A stretch of 64,000 nucleotides of DNA from an uncultured Lachnospiraceae bacterium (GTDB lineage Bacteria > Bacillota > Clostridia > Lachnospirales > Lachnospiraceae): NCBI GenBank assembly GCA_902779355.1, contig CACZBF010000005.1, forward strand, positions 62,001 to 126,000. Reading direction: 5' to 3'. Shown one piece after another: positions 25,303 to 34,373 of the stretch. The position numbers and the translations under genes are program-made. Positions within the stretch are counted from its first letter, which is position 1, and the number at the start of each line of letters is the position of its first letter. The notes under the pieces are model-generated. The model was given only the letters and a program-made list of their open reading frames with translations, was not told the origin of the DNA and did not search any database.

Positions 25303-27630
25303 ATGATTATCGGCAAAACTTATCGTATCTCCGTTTTGACAGACAGACTGCTCCGGCTGGAGTACCAGTCGGAGGGACAGTTTTTGGATGCTCCGACACA
25401 ATGTGTTGTCAACCGTACGTTTCCGGAGGTGTCTTACCGGAAAAGAGAGGAAGAGGGGATTCTGACTGTGGAGACAGATGCGCTGGTCCTCCGGTACGAC
25501 GGGCGATATTTCTCCTCGACGGGGCTCTCCGTAACCCTGAAGGAAACGGGTGAAACCTGGCATTACAGCGTGATCTATGGCAATTCGGACAAAAACTACT
25601 ATGGAACCGCACGGACCTTGGATGAAACAGACGGATATGTCCGTCTGGAACCGGGCATCTTCGGGGCCTTTGGATACGCCGTCGTGGATGATTCCGCCTC
25701 CGCTATCCGGGAGGGAGAGGCGTTTCGTCCCCGGCCCATGGAGGAACTGGATCTCTACTTCTTCGGGTATGGCCGGGATTTTTACGGCGGTCTGAAGGAT
25801 TTTTACCGGCTCTTCGGAGAGACGCCCATGATTCCCCGGTATGCATTGGGGAACTGGTGGAGCCGATATTATCCGTACAGTGAAGAAAGTTATCTGGCCC
25901 TGTTGGAGCGATTTCGGCAGGAAGAGATCCCCCTTTCCGTTGCAGTGATTGATATGGACTGGCATATCACGGAAGTGGACGAAAAATACGGGACCGGCTG
26001 GACCGGATTCACCTGGAACCCTGATCTGTTCCCGGATTACCGTCGGTTTCTGGCCGCCCTGAAGGATCACAAGCTGGCGGTGACGTTAAATCTCCATCCC
26101 GCCGACGGTATACGCGCATTTGAGGTGATGTACCGGGAAGCGGCACAGGCGATGGGGATCGATCCGGACAGCGAAGAAACCGTGGAATTTGATCTGGCGG
26201 ATCCGAAATTCAGGAAGGTTTATTTTGAAACGGTGCTTCATCCCTACGAAAAGGACGGCGTTGATTTCTGGTGGATCGACTGGCAGCAGGGCACTGGAAA
26301 AGGCAACGGAGAGGTGGATCCGCTGTTTCTTTTGAATCACTATCATTATGAGGATCAGAAAAACAGAAGCATCCGTCCCATGATCTTTTCACGCTATGCC
26401 GGCGTGGGAAGCCATCGTTATCCTGTCGGTTTTTCCGGGGACACCAGAACCACCTGGCAGAGTCTCGCGTTTCAACCCTATTTTACCTCCACGGCAAGCA
26501 ACGTGGGATACGGCTGGTGGAGCCATGATATCGGCGGACATATGCTGGGAGATAAGGATACGGAGCGTCTGGTCCGCTGGGTACAGTTTGGCGTATTCTC
26601 TCCCATTATGCGGCTGCACAGCAGCAATAACCCGTTTTTGAACAAGGAGCCTTGGGTGCTGGGAGAGCCTTACCATGAAATTGTCCGGCAGTTTATGCGA
26701 CTGCGTCACCGCCTGATTCCTTACCTCTATACCATGACGTCTCTCGCCAGCAAAGAAGGGAGACCCCTGATTCAGCCCATGTATTATCTATGCCCGGAGG
26801 AAAAGGGCGCCTATGAGGTGAGCAATGAATTCGGGTTTGGAACGGAGCTTCTGGTCTGTGCCGTGACGGAAAAAGAAGATCCGGAGCTTCGGATGGCTTC
26901 CGTGAACGCCCTGATCCCGGAGGGAAGATGGTATGACATTTTCCAGGGAAGCATTTACGAAGGAAAGAAAAAGAGGAGACTCTACCGGGAGCTGTCGCAG
27001 ATTCCGGTGCTGTTGAAAGCAGGCGGCATTGTGCCGGAGAGCCTTTCTGACCGGGAGAACGGGGTGGAGAATCCGTCTTCCCTGCAGCTTCTCATCGGAG
27101 GCGGCGGGGACGGGGAATTCCGGCTTTATGAAGATGACGGTATCTCCATGGAGTATCAAAAGGGCACGAGTGTAAGCACCGGGTACCGTGTCCGGTTTTC
27201 GGAGGAAGCACAGAGAACGGAGTTCACCATCGGTGCGGCAGAGGGGGCGCTTTCCCTGATTCCGTCAAAACGGTCCTATCGACTGCTCTTTTACGGATTG
27301 TCTCCGGTGGAAGGGAAAGCGACGGCAAAGCTTGGCACATCAACGCTTCCCTATGCATATGACAGGGAACGGAATATCCTTACCCTGGAACTGGAAGAAG
27401 CGCTGGTTGACACAGAGCAGCAGATCATCCTGGAGGGATATAAAAAAGCCGAAAACCGGGTGGATTCCCGGGTCTTTCATCTTTTAGATGAGGCATGGAT
27501 GGAGAATAAGGCAAAAGAGCGTATTTACCGGGCGTTTTCAGACATGAAGAGAGACGACTTCCTGCTCTTTCTGTCGGGAGATGAGATCTCCGAGACGATA
27601 AAGGACGCATTGAGAGAGATTCTGACCTGA
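25303..27630 (+). CDS. Glycoside hydrolase family 31 (alpha-glucosidase/xylosidase type)
   Basis: 775 residues without a signal peptide, so cytosolic. N-terminal beta domain to about 180, then the TIM barrel: VIDMDWHITEVDEKYGTGWT, DGVDFWWIDWQQG (nucleophile D326 by family alignment), VGFSGDTRTTWQS (acid/base D380) and NVGYGWWSHDIGGHM. C-terminal beta domains follow, and the last 70 residues are an extra helical tail. GH31 enzymes remove alpha-linked glucose, xylose or sulfoquinovose. GGAAAGGA precedes the ATG. It is 54 bp after the fusion gene and in the same direction. Confidence 0.9.
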   Translation: MIIGKTYRISVLTDRLLRLEYQSEGQFLDAPTQCVVNRTFPEVSYRKREEEGILTVETDALVLRYDGRYFSSTGLSVTLKETGETWHYSVIYGNSDKNYYGTARTLDETDGYVRLEPGIFGAFGYAVVDDSASAIREGEAFRPRPMEELDLYFFGYGRDFYGGLKDFYRLFGETPMIPRYALGNWWSRYYPYSEESYLALLERFRQEEIPLSVAVIDMDWHITEVDEKYGTGWTGFTWNPDLFPDYRRFLAALKDHKLAVTLNLHPADGIRAFEVMYREAAQAMGIDPDSEETVEFDLADPKFRKVYFETVLHPYEKDGVDFWWIDWQQGTGKGNGEVDPLFLLNHYHYEDQKNRSIRPMIFSRYAGVGSHRYPVGFSGDTRTTWQSLAFQPYFTSTASNVGYGWWSHDIGGHMLGDKDTERLVRWVQFGVFSPIMRLHSSNNPFLNKEPWVLGEPYHEIVRQFMRLRHRLIPYLYTMTSLASKEGRPLIQPMYYLCPEEKGAYEVSNEFGFGTELLVCAVTEKEDPELRMASVNALIPEGRWYDIFQGSIYEGKKKRRLYRELSQIPVLLKAGGIVPESLSDRENGVENPSSLQLLIGGGGDGEFRLYEDDGISMEYQKGTSVSTGYRVRFSEEAQRTEFTIGAAEGALSLIPSKRSYRLLFYGLSPVEGKATAKLGTSTLPYAYDRERNILTLELEEALVDTEQQIILEGYKKAENRVDSRVFHLLDEAWMENKAKERIYRAFSDMKRDDFLLFLSGDEISETIKDALREILT

Positions 27631-27639
27631 TGCCTTTTT

Positions 27640-28635
27640 TTAGGCGCCATCGGTTGCGCCGGCTTTTTTCAGCGCATGATAAAACAGTTCCCGAATCGTC
27701 GTGTCCGGATCAAGACCAAGGGTCTCCACATTCTGCCGGAAAATGATCCCTCCGGCCATGAAGGAGTGTCCACCGCCGGAACCCAAACCGCGAAGCGCTT
27801 CCGCAGTCAGCTTCCCCGCATCTATCGCGGGCGTTTCAGACCGTACCGAAAACTTGATTCCGTCCTCTCTGCTTGCATAGATCACGGACACATCCACATC
27901 CTCCAGAGACAGGATGAAATCGGATACAACTGCGATCTGAGCATCCTGACAGGAAAAGGGAATCCCCGCAAACCCCACCCGGTCATAGACATAAATGTTT
28001 TCTATGGCAGACCCATAGGCTCTTAAGTCCTGAAATTCCATGGTGTTTGTGGTCAGTTCCGTCAGGATTTTCTGGGAGGCCAGCGGGAAAAGAAAGGCAA
28101 ACATCCGGATATCTGCCTCTGTCACACCACGGGTAAAATGCAGGGTATCCATCTTCAGACCATACAGTAACGCGGTAGCCACCGTCGTTTCCGGGACAAT
28201 GGAAAGTTCCTGATAGTATTCGGCGATCATGGTGGCGCAGCTCCCGGTCTTCCGGACATCCAGATACCGGTAACCCTCCCGTTCGATCAGCGGGTGGTGA
28301 TCGATGCATGCGATCTCCTCTCCGGGAAGATCCTTGATATTGCCTCCCCCTTTCTGGGAATCCACGCAGATGATAGGATCCTCCGGTTGAATTGTCTTTT
28401 CGAGCTCTTCTTCGGACAGCATCCGGATCTGACAGAGCTCCGTCATTTTTTTCGTATTCACACGGTCAATTTGTCCCACATAGCAGAGCGTGGACGCTAT
28501 CCCGTAATGGCGAAAAATTTCGGAAAGTCCAAAGGCAGACCCGATGGCGTCGGGATCCGGGAAATTATGGGTCTGTATATAGACCTGCCGTCCTTTTAGA
28601 TATTCAATCATTTGAAGAAAGCCCTGTTTGTTCAT
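27640..28635 (-). CDS. nrnA: DHH-family phosphoesterase (NrnA-like)
   Basis: 331 residues, start at the ATG with GGAGATG upstream. DHH motifs are HNFPDPDAIGSAFGL, CVDSQKGGGNI and CIDHHPLIEREGYRY; the C-terminal DHHA1 domain has LRGLGSGGGHSFMAGG. NrnA degrades short oligoribonucleotides and pAp, and related proteins cleave cyclic dinucleotide products. It converges on the GH31 gene and looks like a core gene bordering the glycan block. Confidence 0.85.
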   Translation of the reverse strand: MNKQGFLQMIEYLKGRQVYIQTHNFPDPDAIGSAFGLSEIFRHYGIASTLCYVGQIDRVNTKKMTELCQIRMLSEEELEKTIQPEDPIICVDSQKGGGNIKDLPGEEIACIDHHPLIEREGYRYLDVRKTGSCATMIAEYYQELSIVPETTVATALLYGLKMDTLHFTRGVTEADIRMFAFLFPLASQKILTELTTNTMEFQDLRAYGSAIENIYVYDRVGFAGIPFSCQDAQIAVVSDFILSLEDVDVSVIYASREDGIKFSVRSETPAIDAGKLTAEALRGLGSGGGHSFMAGGIIFRQNVETLGLDPDTTIRELFYHALKKAGATDGA

Positions 28636-28700
28636 GATCATCTCCATGTGATGTAAACGCTGCCAACATAGTTTATTATATAGCATCGGCGCATAAAAAG

Positions 28701-28994
28701 GATATCCCCTTTTGGGGGATTAAGCAGGATCTGCTTCAGCATGAGGGCAGAAGGGAAGCGGCAACCGGATCCCCCAGAGAAATCGTGAAAGCGGCATATA
28801 AGGTCTATGACTTCATGGACGAAGAAACGTGGATCTCGATGCTTGCAGAAAGAAACAATATGGCGCACCTTTACGATGAGGAGGCGGCCAAAAATCTGGT
28901 GAAACACATCCTGGATGATTACATACAGGAATTCGAAAAGATGAGAACATCTCTTTTGAAAAAATACGGAGAATGTATAATTCGCTTAAAGTGA
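28701..28994 (+). pseudogene. Truncated HI0074-like nucleotidyltransferase substrate-binding gene
   Basis: The frame encodes WGIKQDLLQHEGRREAATGS, PREIVKAAYKVYDF, then WISMLAERNNMAHLYDEEAA and LDDYIQEFEKM, matching the last two thirds of the HI0074/HEPN-type partner of MNT nucleotidyltransferases. The first third and a proper start are missing, and no nucleotidyltransferase gene is adjacent. A GTG at 28785 is the only internal start of note. It looks like the residue of a lost toxin-antitoxin pair. The first copy of the 48 bp repeat overlaps its 3' end. Confidence 0.65.
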
Positions 28995-29107
28995 TAAAAA
29001 AACAAAGATTAAGCGAAGTATAACGACAAAAATCAATTGAAGATGGCAGGAATTCGTGATATAATTCGCTTAAAGTGATAAAAAAACAAAGATTAAGCGA
29101 GGTATAA
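28976..29107. repeat. 48 bp direct repeat (two copies) before the ATPase gene
   Basis: Copies at 28976-29023 and 29060-29107 differ at one base. Each starts TATAATTCGCTTAAAGTGAT and holds the inverted pair TCGCTTAA/TTAAGCGA about 20 bases apart, with an A-rich middle. The first copy overlaps the end of the HI0074-like remnant; the second ends at the TATAAT box in front of the ATPase. It could be an operator pair or a duplication scar. Confidence 0.85.
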
Positions 29108-29111
29108 TCAG

Positions 29112-30530
29112 ATGATGGTAGGCAGAGAAAAAGAAACGTCTTTGATTGAAAATGCGATCAGTGATGTCAAATCGCACTTTATCGCAGTCTACGGACGAAG
29201 AAGGGTGGGAAAGACGTTCCTTATTCGAAATGCAGGAGGAAATCGGTTTACCTTTCAACATGCCGGCGTTTCGGATGGTGGCTTAAGGGAGCAGCTGGAT
29301 GCATTTGTGTCAGCGGCCTCTCTTTATGGATATACGTTTGAGAAAGTACCCGAAAATTGGATACAGGCCTTTGACGGATTAAAACATCTGATCTCAAGAT
29401 CCAATGAGACGAGAAAAGTTGTTTTTCTGGATGAGTTATCATGGATGGATACGCCCAAAAGCGGCTTTGTTGCCGCATTGGAAAACTTCTGGAATTCTTT
29501 CGCATCTGCGAGAGACGATGTGGTACTGATCGTTTGTGCGTCGGCGACGTCGTGGATGCTGTCTAAAGTCATTCATAATAAAGGTGGGTTATACCATCGT
29601 CTTACGGAGCAGATTCATCTGCAGCCGTTTTCCTTAAGGGAATGCGAGCAATACGTAAAAAAGAACGGACTTATTCTGAACAGAGATCAGATTTTACAAT
29701 ACTACATGATCTTTGGAGGAGTCCCGTTCTATTGGGAATTATTGGAAAAGGGCAGCAGCGTTGATCAAAATATTGACAAACTTTTATTTGCAAAAGATGC
29801 AGTTTTAAAGGATGAGTTCCGTTATCTTTATGCGTCCATATTTAAAAACCCGCAAATATACATTAGGTTGGTAAAAGCTTTATGTACTGTAAAATCCGGA
29901 CTTACTAGAGATGAATTGATAAAGGAATCCGGGGTGTCAAATTCCGGAGATTTAACACGTCGCTTGGAAGAACTTGAGAGCTGCGGATTTATCCGTTCCT
30001 ACAGCGCGTGGGAAAAAAAGAAAAAAAACACGATCTATCAATTGATGGATCCTTTTACGCTTTTTTATTACCATTTTATGGAGCATCCTTCGAGTGATGA
30101 ACATTTCTGGACAAATCAGATCAATACGCCAAGGACGAACACATGGAAGGGGCTGGCTTTTGAACGTGTATGTCTGATGCATACAGATCAGATCAAGAGT
30201 AAGCTTAAGATAGACGGGATATTGACAGAGATTCATTCCTGGACTTGTAAAGCGGATCCGGATCATGGCATTTTTGGATCCCAAATAGACCTTTTGATCG
30301 TGAGAAAAGATCAAATCATAAATCTGTGTGAAATGAAATATGCCGGGCAGGAATATGCTTTGACCGAGAAAGACGATCGTGATCTGAAAAGAAAAATCCA
30401 CGATTTAAAAGAAAAGACGGGTACAAAGTATGCGATCCATCCAACACTGGTGACCACGTATGGATTGATGGAGAATTCGTATGCTGCTAATATACAGGCG
30501 GTGGTTACTATGAATGATTTGTTTGTTTGA
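29112..30530 (+). CDS. AAA ATPase with DUF234 nuclease-like C-terminus
   Basis: 472 residues. Walker A GRRRVGKT (28-35), Walker B KVVFLDELSWMD, then a winged-helix region (SGLTRDELIKESGVSNSGDL) and a C-terminal DUF234 domain with GSQIDLLIVRKDQIINLCEM (D...E-x-K, PD-(D/E)XK pattern). This is the archaeal-type ATPase_2/DUF234 family, common as a stand-alone accessory gene in gut Clostridia; its role is unknown, with defence or mobile-element roles suspected. The start is ATGATG. TATAAT at 29103-29108 places +1 at the second ATG (29115), so the mRNA may be leaderless. Confidence 0.8.
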   Translation: MMVGREKETSLIENAISDVKSHFIAVYGRRRVGKTFLIRNAGGNRFTFQHAGVSDGGLREQLDAFVSAASLYGYTFEKVPENWIQAFDGLKHLISRSNETRKVVFLDELSWMDTPKSGFVAALENFWNSFASARDDVVLIVCASATSWMLSKVIHNKGGLYHRLTEQIHLQPFSLRECEQYVKKNGLILNRDQILQYYMIFGGVPFYWELLEKGSSVDQNIDKLLFAKDAVLKDEFRYLYASIFKNPQIYIRLVKALCTVKSGLTRDELIKESGVSNSGDLTRRLEELESCGFIRSYSAWEKKKKNTIYQLMDPFTLFYYHFMEHPSSDEHFWTNQINTPRTNTWKGLAFERVCLMHTDQIKSKLKIDGILTEIHSWTCKADPDHGIFGSQIDLLIVRKDQIINLCEMKYAGQEYALTEKDDRDLKRKIHDLKEKTGTKYAIHPTLVTTYGLMENSYAANIQAVVTMNDLFV

Positions 30531-30611
30531 AAGTTACAAGTGTCCATAAACTTATCTTATCGTGGAAGATGCGGTCCTTGTTTCGCAAAATGCATTTTAA
30601 AGATATACAGC

Positions 30612-30640
30612 AAAAAAGATCTGTGTTTCACAGATTTTTT
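30612..30640 (+). terminator. Terminator after the ATPase gene
   Basis: AAAAAAGATCTGTG, loop TTT, CACAGATTTTTT. The A-run and T-run make it usable in both directions. Confidence 0.75.
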
Positions 30641-30697
30641 TATGATAGGAAAAAATAGACAAAAAATAACACTTCCCCTTATCTTTTTTCAGAAAAA

Positions 30698-30823
30698 TCC
30701 GATATAATAATCAGTAGTATGAATTTCATGGAAACCGACTGGAAGGAATCCAAAAGGTGCGGCAGGATGTGGCGATAAGTGGGTTATGAAAGCAGACTCT
30801 GCACAGTTTGGTGCGGGGTTTTT
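30698..30823 (+). promoter_or_regulatory. Leader with terminator-like hairpin before the cytidylyltransferase
   Basis: TATAAT (30703-30708), which overlaps TCCGATAT (30698-30705), is followed by about 85 bases of GA-rich leader. A hairpin CTCTGCAC (30797-30804)/GTGCGGGG (30811-30818) with T5 then ends four bases before the likely TTG start. No -35 is convincing. This looks like an attenuator, but no riboswitch class was recognised. Confidence 0.35.
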
Positions 30824-30826
30824 ATT

Positions 30827-31582
30827 TTGCAGAAAAAAGTATATGCCATAATTTTAGCTGCCGGAGTGGGGCAGAGGATGCGGAACACGGGTCTTCCCAA
30901 GCAATTTCTGAAGATAAACGGGAAGCCGATCATTGTGTATACGCTCGAAAAGTTTGAAGAGCATACCGAGATATCCGGGATCGTGATCGTGTGCAAAGAA
31001 GGGTATCTGGAACAAATGGAGATGTTCACGGAACGATATCATATTGCGAAGGTGAAGAAGATCCTGGTCGGAGGAAGAGATCGCCAGAGCAGTCTTTATA
31101 GAGGTCTTCAGGCGATCACGGATATCGGAGGGACGGCAGATGATGTGGTCATCATTCATGATGGCGTAAGACCTCTTGTCAGTACCGTGACCATCAATGA
31201 GAACATTCGTGTGGCGGCCGAATCGGGAGCCGCGATGACCGTGCATCCCGTTACGGAAACCGTAGTTGTCACAGGCGATGACGATGCGCAGATCGATCAT
31301 TTTCAAAAAAGAGATGAGACCTATTCCCTGACTTCTCCGCAATCATTCCGGCTGGGCGGGATCATGGATGCATATGGCAGGATGCTTGAGGAAGAAAAAG
31401 ATGGCGGGGAAAATGGGGGGATTCCGCTTCTGGATGCCGCGATGGTTTACGCCAGGTACATGGGAGAAGTTCCGATGGTAAAGGATTCCGGGACGAATAT
31501 CAAGATCACAACGCCCGAGGACTTTTACATTTTGAGATCCATGTTTGAGATGGAAGAGAACAAGTTCATTTTCGGATTATAG
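30827..31582 (+). CDS. IspD/TarI-type cytidylyltransferase
   Basis: 251 residues from the TTG start, which gives the normal family N-terminus (KKVYAIILAAGVGQRMRNTG, then LPKQFLKINGKPIIVYTLEK). VGGRDRQSSLYRGL, DDVVIIHDGVRPLV and SGTNIKITTPEDF are the other family motifs. The group contains IspD (isoprenoid) and TarI (CDP-ribitol). The next genes are an epimerase/reductase and a TagF-like transferase, so a CDP-polyol or CDP-sugar for surface polymer synthesis is more likely than IspD. A GTG at 30779 would add 16 residues unlike the family. Confidence 0.8.
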   Translation: MQKKVYAIILAAGVGQRMRNTGLPKQFLKINGKPIIVYTLEKFEEHTEISGIVIVCKEGYLEQMEMFTERYHIAKVKKILVGGRDRQSSLYRGLQAITDIGGTADDVVIIHDGVRPLVSTVTINENIRVAAESGAAMTVHPVTETVVVTGDDDAQIDHFQKRDETYSLTSPQSFRLGGIMDAYGRMLEEEKDGGENGGIPLLDAAMVYARYMGEVPMVKDSGTNIKITTPEDFYILRSMFEMEENKFIFGL

Positions 31583-31609
31583 ATCAGGAAAGAGATTTGG
31601 GGACGAGAG

Positions 31610-32647
31610 ATGGTAGAAAAAAGAGATCTTGATATCATTTTTAACAATGCGATCGACTGGGAGACGTTCCGGGATAAAAGGATCCTCGTGACAGCCGCTA
31701 CAGGACGACTCGGTATGTATATCGTCGAGGCGCTTGTGAAGGCAGATCTGGATTACAATCTCAACATGCGTATCATTGCGCATGCGAGAAATGAAAAAAA
31801 GCTGCAGACAGTTTTCGGATCCACATTGGAGCTTCCGAATGTAGAGATGCTGCTTCAGGACATTACGGATAGAATCGAGATGGATGGATCCGTTGACTAT
31901 ATTTTTCATACCGCAGGTCCCGCGGCGCCGAAGGATTTTACGGAGACGCCGGTGGAGACACTTTGGGCGCATGTGAGCGGCACCCGTAACGTGCTGGAAC
32001 TTGCCAGAGAGAAAAAGAGTGAAAAGGTGATCTACATTTCCACTGTGGAAATCTATGGAGAGAATATTGGTGAGGAACCGTTTGCAGAAACGGATATGGG
32101 TGTGATCCGTTCTGATCAGGTGAGATCCTGCTATCCGGAAGCAAAGCGGCTTTGTGAAACGATGCTGGCCTCTTACGCAGCTGAGTATGGCGTTTCCTAT
32201 ACTGGAGCAAGGATGAGCCACACCTTCGGGCCCGGCATTTCGCTGGAGGATGGGAGATCCTTTGCGGAGTTCATTCAGTGCTCATTAAAGGGAGAAGATA
32301 TCGTTCTTCATTCCGACGGCAGCGCGGTTCGTCCGTACACCTATGTCGCGGATGCGATTGGGGCTGTCTTTATGATCGCGACGAAGGGGACAGCGAACGA
32401 GTACTATAATATCGCAAATCTGGACAACCAGATCAGTATCCGTGATCTTGCACAGCTGATTGCGGAGCTCTCGCCTTCCGGGAAAACGAAGGTCGTTTTC
32501 GATCATGCGGATGGGAAGCTGAACTATCTGAATTTCAAACTTGGTGTCATGAACACGGAAAAGATCAAAAAGCTCGGCTGGCGGCCGGATATCGATCTGA
32601 AAACCGCATTCCGCTATACTATGGAATCGTTTGAGCAAAGCAGATAA
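31610..32647 (+). CDS. NAD-dependent epimerase/dehydratase (SDR)
   Basis: 345 residues of the extended SDR family: ILVTAATGRLGMYIVEALVK (TGxxGxxG-like, with TAATGRLG), YIFHTAGPAAPKDF, VIYISTVEIYGENIGE, then RSCYPEAKRLCETMLASYAA with the YxxxK catalytic pair (YPEAK). It likely acts on a nucleotide-linked sugar between the cytidylyltransferase and the transferase on either side. The order is similar to cytidylyltransferase/reductase/transferase sets in teichoic acid and C. difficile-type flagellin modification loci. Confidence 0.85.
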   Translation: MVEKRDLDIIFNNAIDWETFRDKRILVTAATGRLGMYIVEALVKADLDYNLNMRIIAHARNEKKLQTVFGSTLELPNVEMLLQDITDRIEMDGSVDYIFHTAGPAAPKDFTETPVETLWAHVSGTRNVLELAREKKSEKVIYISTVEIYGENIGEEPFAETDMGVIRSDQVRSCYPEAKRLCETMLASYAAEYGVSYTGARMSHTFGPGISLEDGRSFAEFIQCSLKGEDIVLHSDGSAVRPYTYVADAIGAVFMIATKGTANEYYNIANLDNQISIRDLAQLIAELSPSGKTKVVFDHADGKLNYLNFKLGVMNTEKIKKLGWRPDIDLKTAFRYTMESFEQSR

Positions 32648-32657
32648 GGAAAAGTCT

Positions 32658-33878
32658 TTGAAGCATACAGAAGAAGAGAATTACATCAAAAAACGGCTTC
32701 GAAAAGCCCGGATGCAAAGCATTGCTTTTTATGTGTGTCGACTCTTTCCGATTTCAGGAAAAAAGATTGTATTTACAACGATCGAGGGAACGACGGGTTT
32801 TACCTGCAATCCGAAGTACATTGCACTGGAGCTTATGAGGCGTAATCAGAAAAGACCGAAGGCAGATCAGATTGAAATGGTCTGGCTTGTCAATGATATG
32901 ACCAAGGCCTTTCCGGAGGGGATCCGTAAAGTAAAGAATACCCTATGGAATCGTGCGTTTCATCTGACGACCGCGCGAATATGGATCGATAACAGCAGGA
33001 AACAGCTGGAGGTAAGAAAAAGAAAAGGACAGACCTATATCCAGACCTGGCATGCGAAACTCGGATTCAAACCAACCTGCCTTGACAGGGGAGCTTCATT
33101 TTCAAGGATTGCCTATCTGGTCAGCAAGCATGATTCGGATCTGGTGGACTATTGGCTTTCCAACTCGGACTGGTATGATAAGACATTAAAGACCGGGTCG
33201 CTGTATGAAGGCAAAACACTTCGAACAGGATCGCCGAGGTGCGATATCCTGATCAATGGAGTGGAGGAGGCCAGAAAAAAGATAAGAGAGCGGTTTCAGC
33301 TGCCTTCGGATTCCAGGATCATCATGTACGCACCGACATTTCGAGGAGGAAGCCAGAATACCGAAAGAAATGTCGAAACCGGAGACCATTTTCCTGACTA
33401 CAAAAAGCTGAAGCAAGTGTTAGAAGACCGATTCGGAGGCGAATGGTATATCCTCCTGAGACTCCATCCGCAGCTCGTGGCACGTAATATGGATCAGGGC
33501 GTGGCAAAAAAAACCACTTTGGACGGAAGCCGGTTTGATGATATGTATGAACTTCTTGCCGGGTGTGATGCTTTCCTTACCGATTATTCCAGCGCAGCCT
33601 TTGATGCGGCGGTGATGAAGATCCCGGTATTCCTGTACTGCGATGATTATTCGGATTATGAAAAAGAGCGGGGAAGCCTTCTTTGGAATTTGAGAGAGCT
33701 GCCATTTCCGCTCGCTGAAAACGATGATGAGCTGGAAACTGCTATTAAGGAATTTCGGGAAAACGACTACCGGGATCAACTGGATGCGTTAACGACTTTC
33801 TGCGGGATAGCAGAGGATGGGAAAGCGTCGCAGAATGTTTGCGATGAGATAGAGAAAATCTGCAATAAACAGAAATAA
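32658..33878 (+). CDS. CDP-glycerol glycerophosphotransferase family (TagF/TarF-like)
   Basis: 406 residues from a TTG with AAGGA seven bases upstream; a TTG at 32631 inside the previous gene is the alternative. Family motifs are TYIQTWHAKLGFK, YWLSNSDWYDKTL, IMYAPTFRGG, ILLRLHPQLV and FLTDYSSAAFDAAVMKIPVF. Such enzymes transfer glycerol-, ribitol- or related phosphates from CDP-donors. A basic N-terminus (KKRLRKARMQ) could hold it to the membrane. With the two genes before it, it forms a three-gene phospho-polyol module. Confidence 0.88.
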   Translation: MKHTEEENYIKKRLRKARMQSIAFYVCRLFPISGKKIVFTTIEGTTGFTCNPKYIALELMRRNQKRPKADQIEMVWLVNDMTKAFPEGIRKVKNTLWNRAFHLTTARIWIDNSRKQLEVRKRKGQTYIQTWHAKLGFKPTCLDRGASFSRIAYLVSKHDSDLVDYWLSNSDWYDKTLKTGSLYEGKTLRTGSPRCDILINGVEEARKKIRERFQLPSDSRIIMYAPTFRGGSQNTERNVETGDHFPDYKKLKQVLEDRFGGEWYILLRLHPQLVARNMDQGVAKKTTLDGSRFDDMYELLAGCDAFLTDYSSAAFDAAVMKIPVFLYCDDYSDYEKERGSLLWNLRELPFPLAENDDELETAIKEFRENDYRDQLDALTTFCGIAEDGKASQNVCDEIEKICNKQK

Positions 33879-33903
33879 AAAATGATTTCATAGTGGCTTT
33901 TGA

Positions 33904-33929
33904 ACTTTGACAATTTCATACTTTACGTC
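33904..33929 (-). repeat. 19 bp dispersed motif, copy 1 (left of toxin cassette)
   Basis: On the minus strand it reads GACGTAAAGTATGAAAT, then TGTCAAAGT. The matching copy in opposite orientation is at 34579-34597; another pair is at 37900-37927 and 38311-38329. See the finding on bracketed cassettes. Confidence 0.6.
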
Positions 33930-33944
33930 AGGAAAGGTCTGCTC

Positions 33945-33973
33945 TTGACAGCAAGAAAAAAGCTTGATAGAAT
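33945..33973 (+). promoter_or_regulatory. Sigma-A promoter of the BrnT/BrnA-type pair
   Basis: TTGACA (33945-33950), 17 bp, TAGAAT (33968-33973). It would give a leader of about 110 bases to the toxin start, with a GAGCG/CGCTC hairpin near 34015-34029. Confidence 0.65.
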
Positions 33974-34088
33974 ACATTTGCTTTATCAGGAATACAGCTA
34001 TATTCATAGCAGATGAGCGCTTCGCTCGTGATTTCCCAAAGTGTATTAAAAAATCAAACTTTTGACAGTAATTGTGAACAGGAGTAGT

Positions 34089-34373
34089 ATGATCATAGAT
34101 GATATTCGGTTTGTTTGGGATACCGATAAGAATGCAGTCAATGTAAAACGTCATGGAATCTCTTTTGAAGAAGCGGCATTGGTTTTTCGAGATGAGGACA
34201 GAATAGAAATTTTAGACAGATGGCATTGTGACGAAGAGCGCTATAATGTGATAGGTCTGGTTGGAGACGTTATCTTTGTGGTTTATACCGAAAGAAAAGA
34301 CTATATCAGATTGATTTCGGCAAGACCCGCGACGAATGCAGAGAGGAGATGGTATTATGATGGTTACATATAA
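34089..34373 (+). CDS. brnT: BrnT-family toxin
   Basis: 94 residues. FVWDTDKNAVNVKRHGISFE, EAALVFRDED, ERYNVIGLVGDVIFVVYTER and IRLISARPATNAERRWYYDG are the BrnT pattern (RelE-like ribonuclease fold). GGAG lies five bases before the ATG; the longer open frame is not needed. BrnT inhibits translation and is neutralised by its antitoxin, which here overlaps its 3' end by 17 bases. The pair sits between glycan genes and is bracketed by a 19 bp inverted motif, suggesting a mobile stabilising cassette. Confidence 0.85.
   Translation: MIIDDIRFVWDTDKNAVNVKRHGISFEEAALVFRDEDRIEILDRWHCDEERYNVIGLVGDVIFVVYTERKDYIRLISARPATNAERRWYYDGYI

Noticed and set aside
30721-30796. Possible known riboswitch in the leader before the cytidylyltransferase
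   Set aside because: Compared from memory with c-di-GMP, THF, purine, glycine and fluoride consensus sequences; none fits, so only an unassigned leader is reported.
34062-34090. TTGACA-17-TAGTAT sequence right at the BrnT start
   Set aside because: The -10 would overlap the ATG and put +1 inside the gene, while a proper Shine-Dalgarno and a better promoter lie upstream (33945-33973).
33888-34154. Minus-strand 88-codon frame containing DVKYEIVKVQ
   Set aside because: It covers the promoter and start of brnT, has no ribosome binding site and no family match; the similar peptide at other motif copies comes from the DNA repeat, not shared genes.
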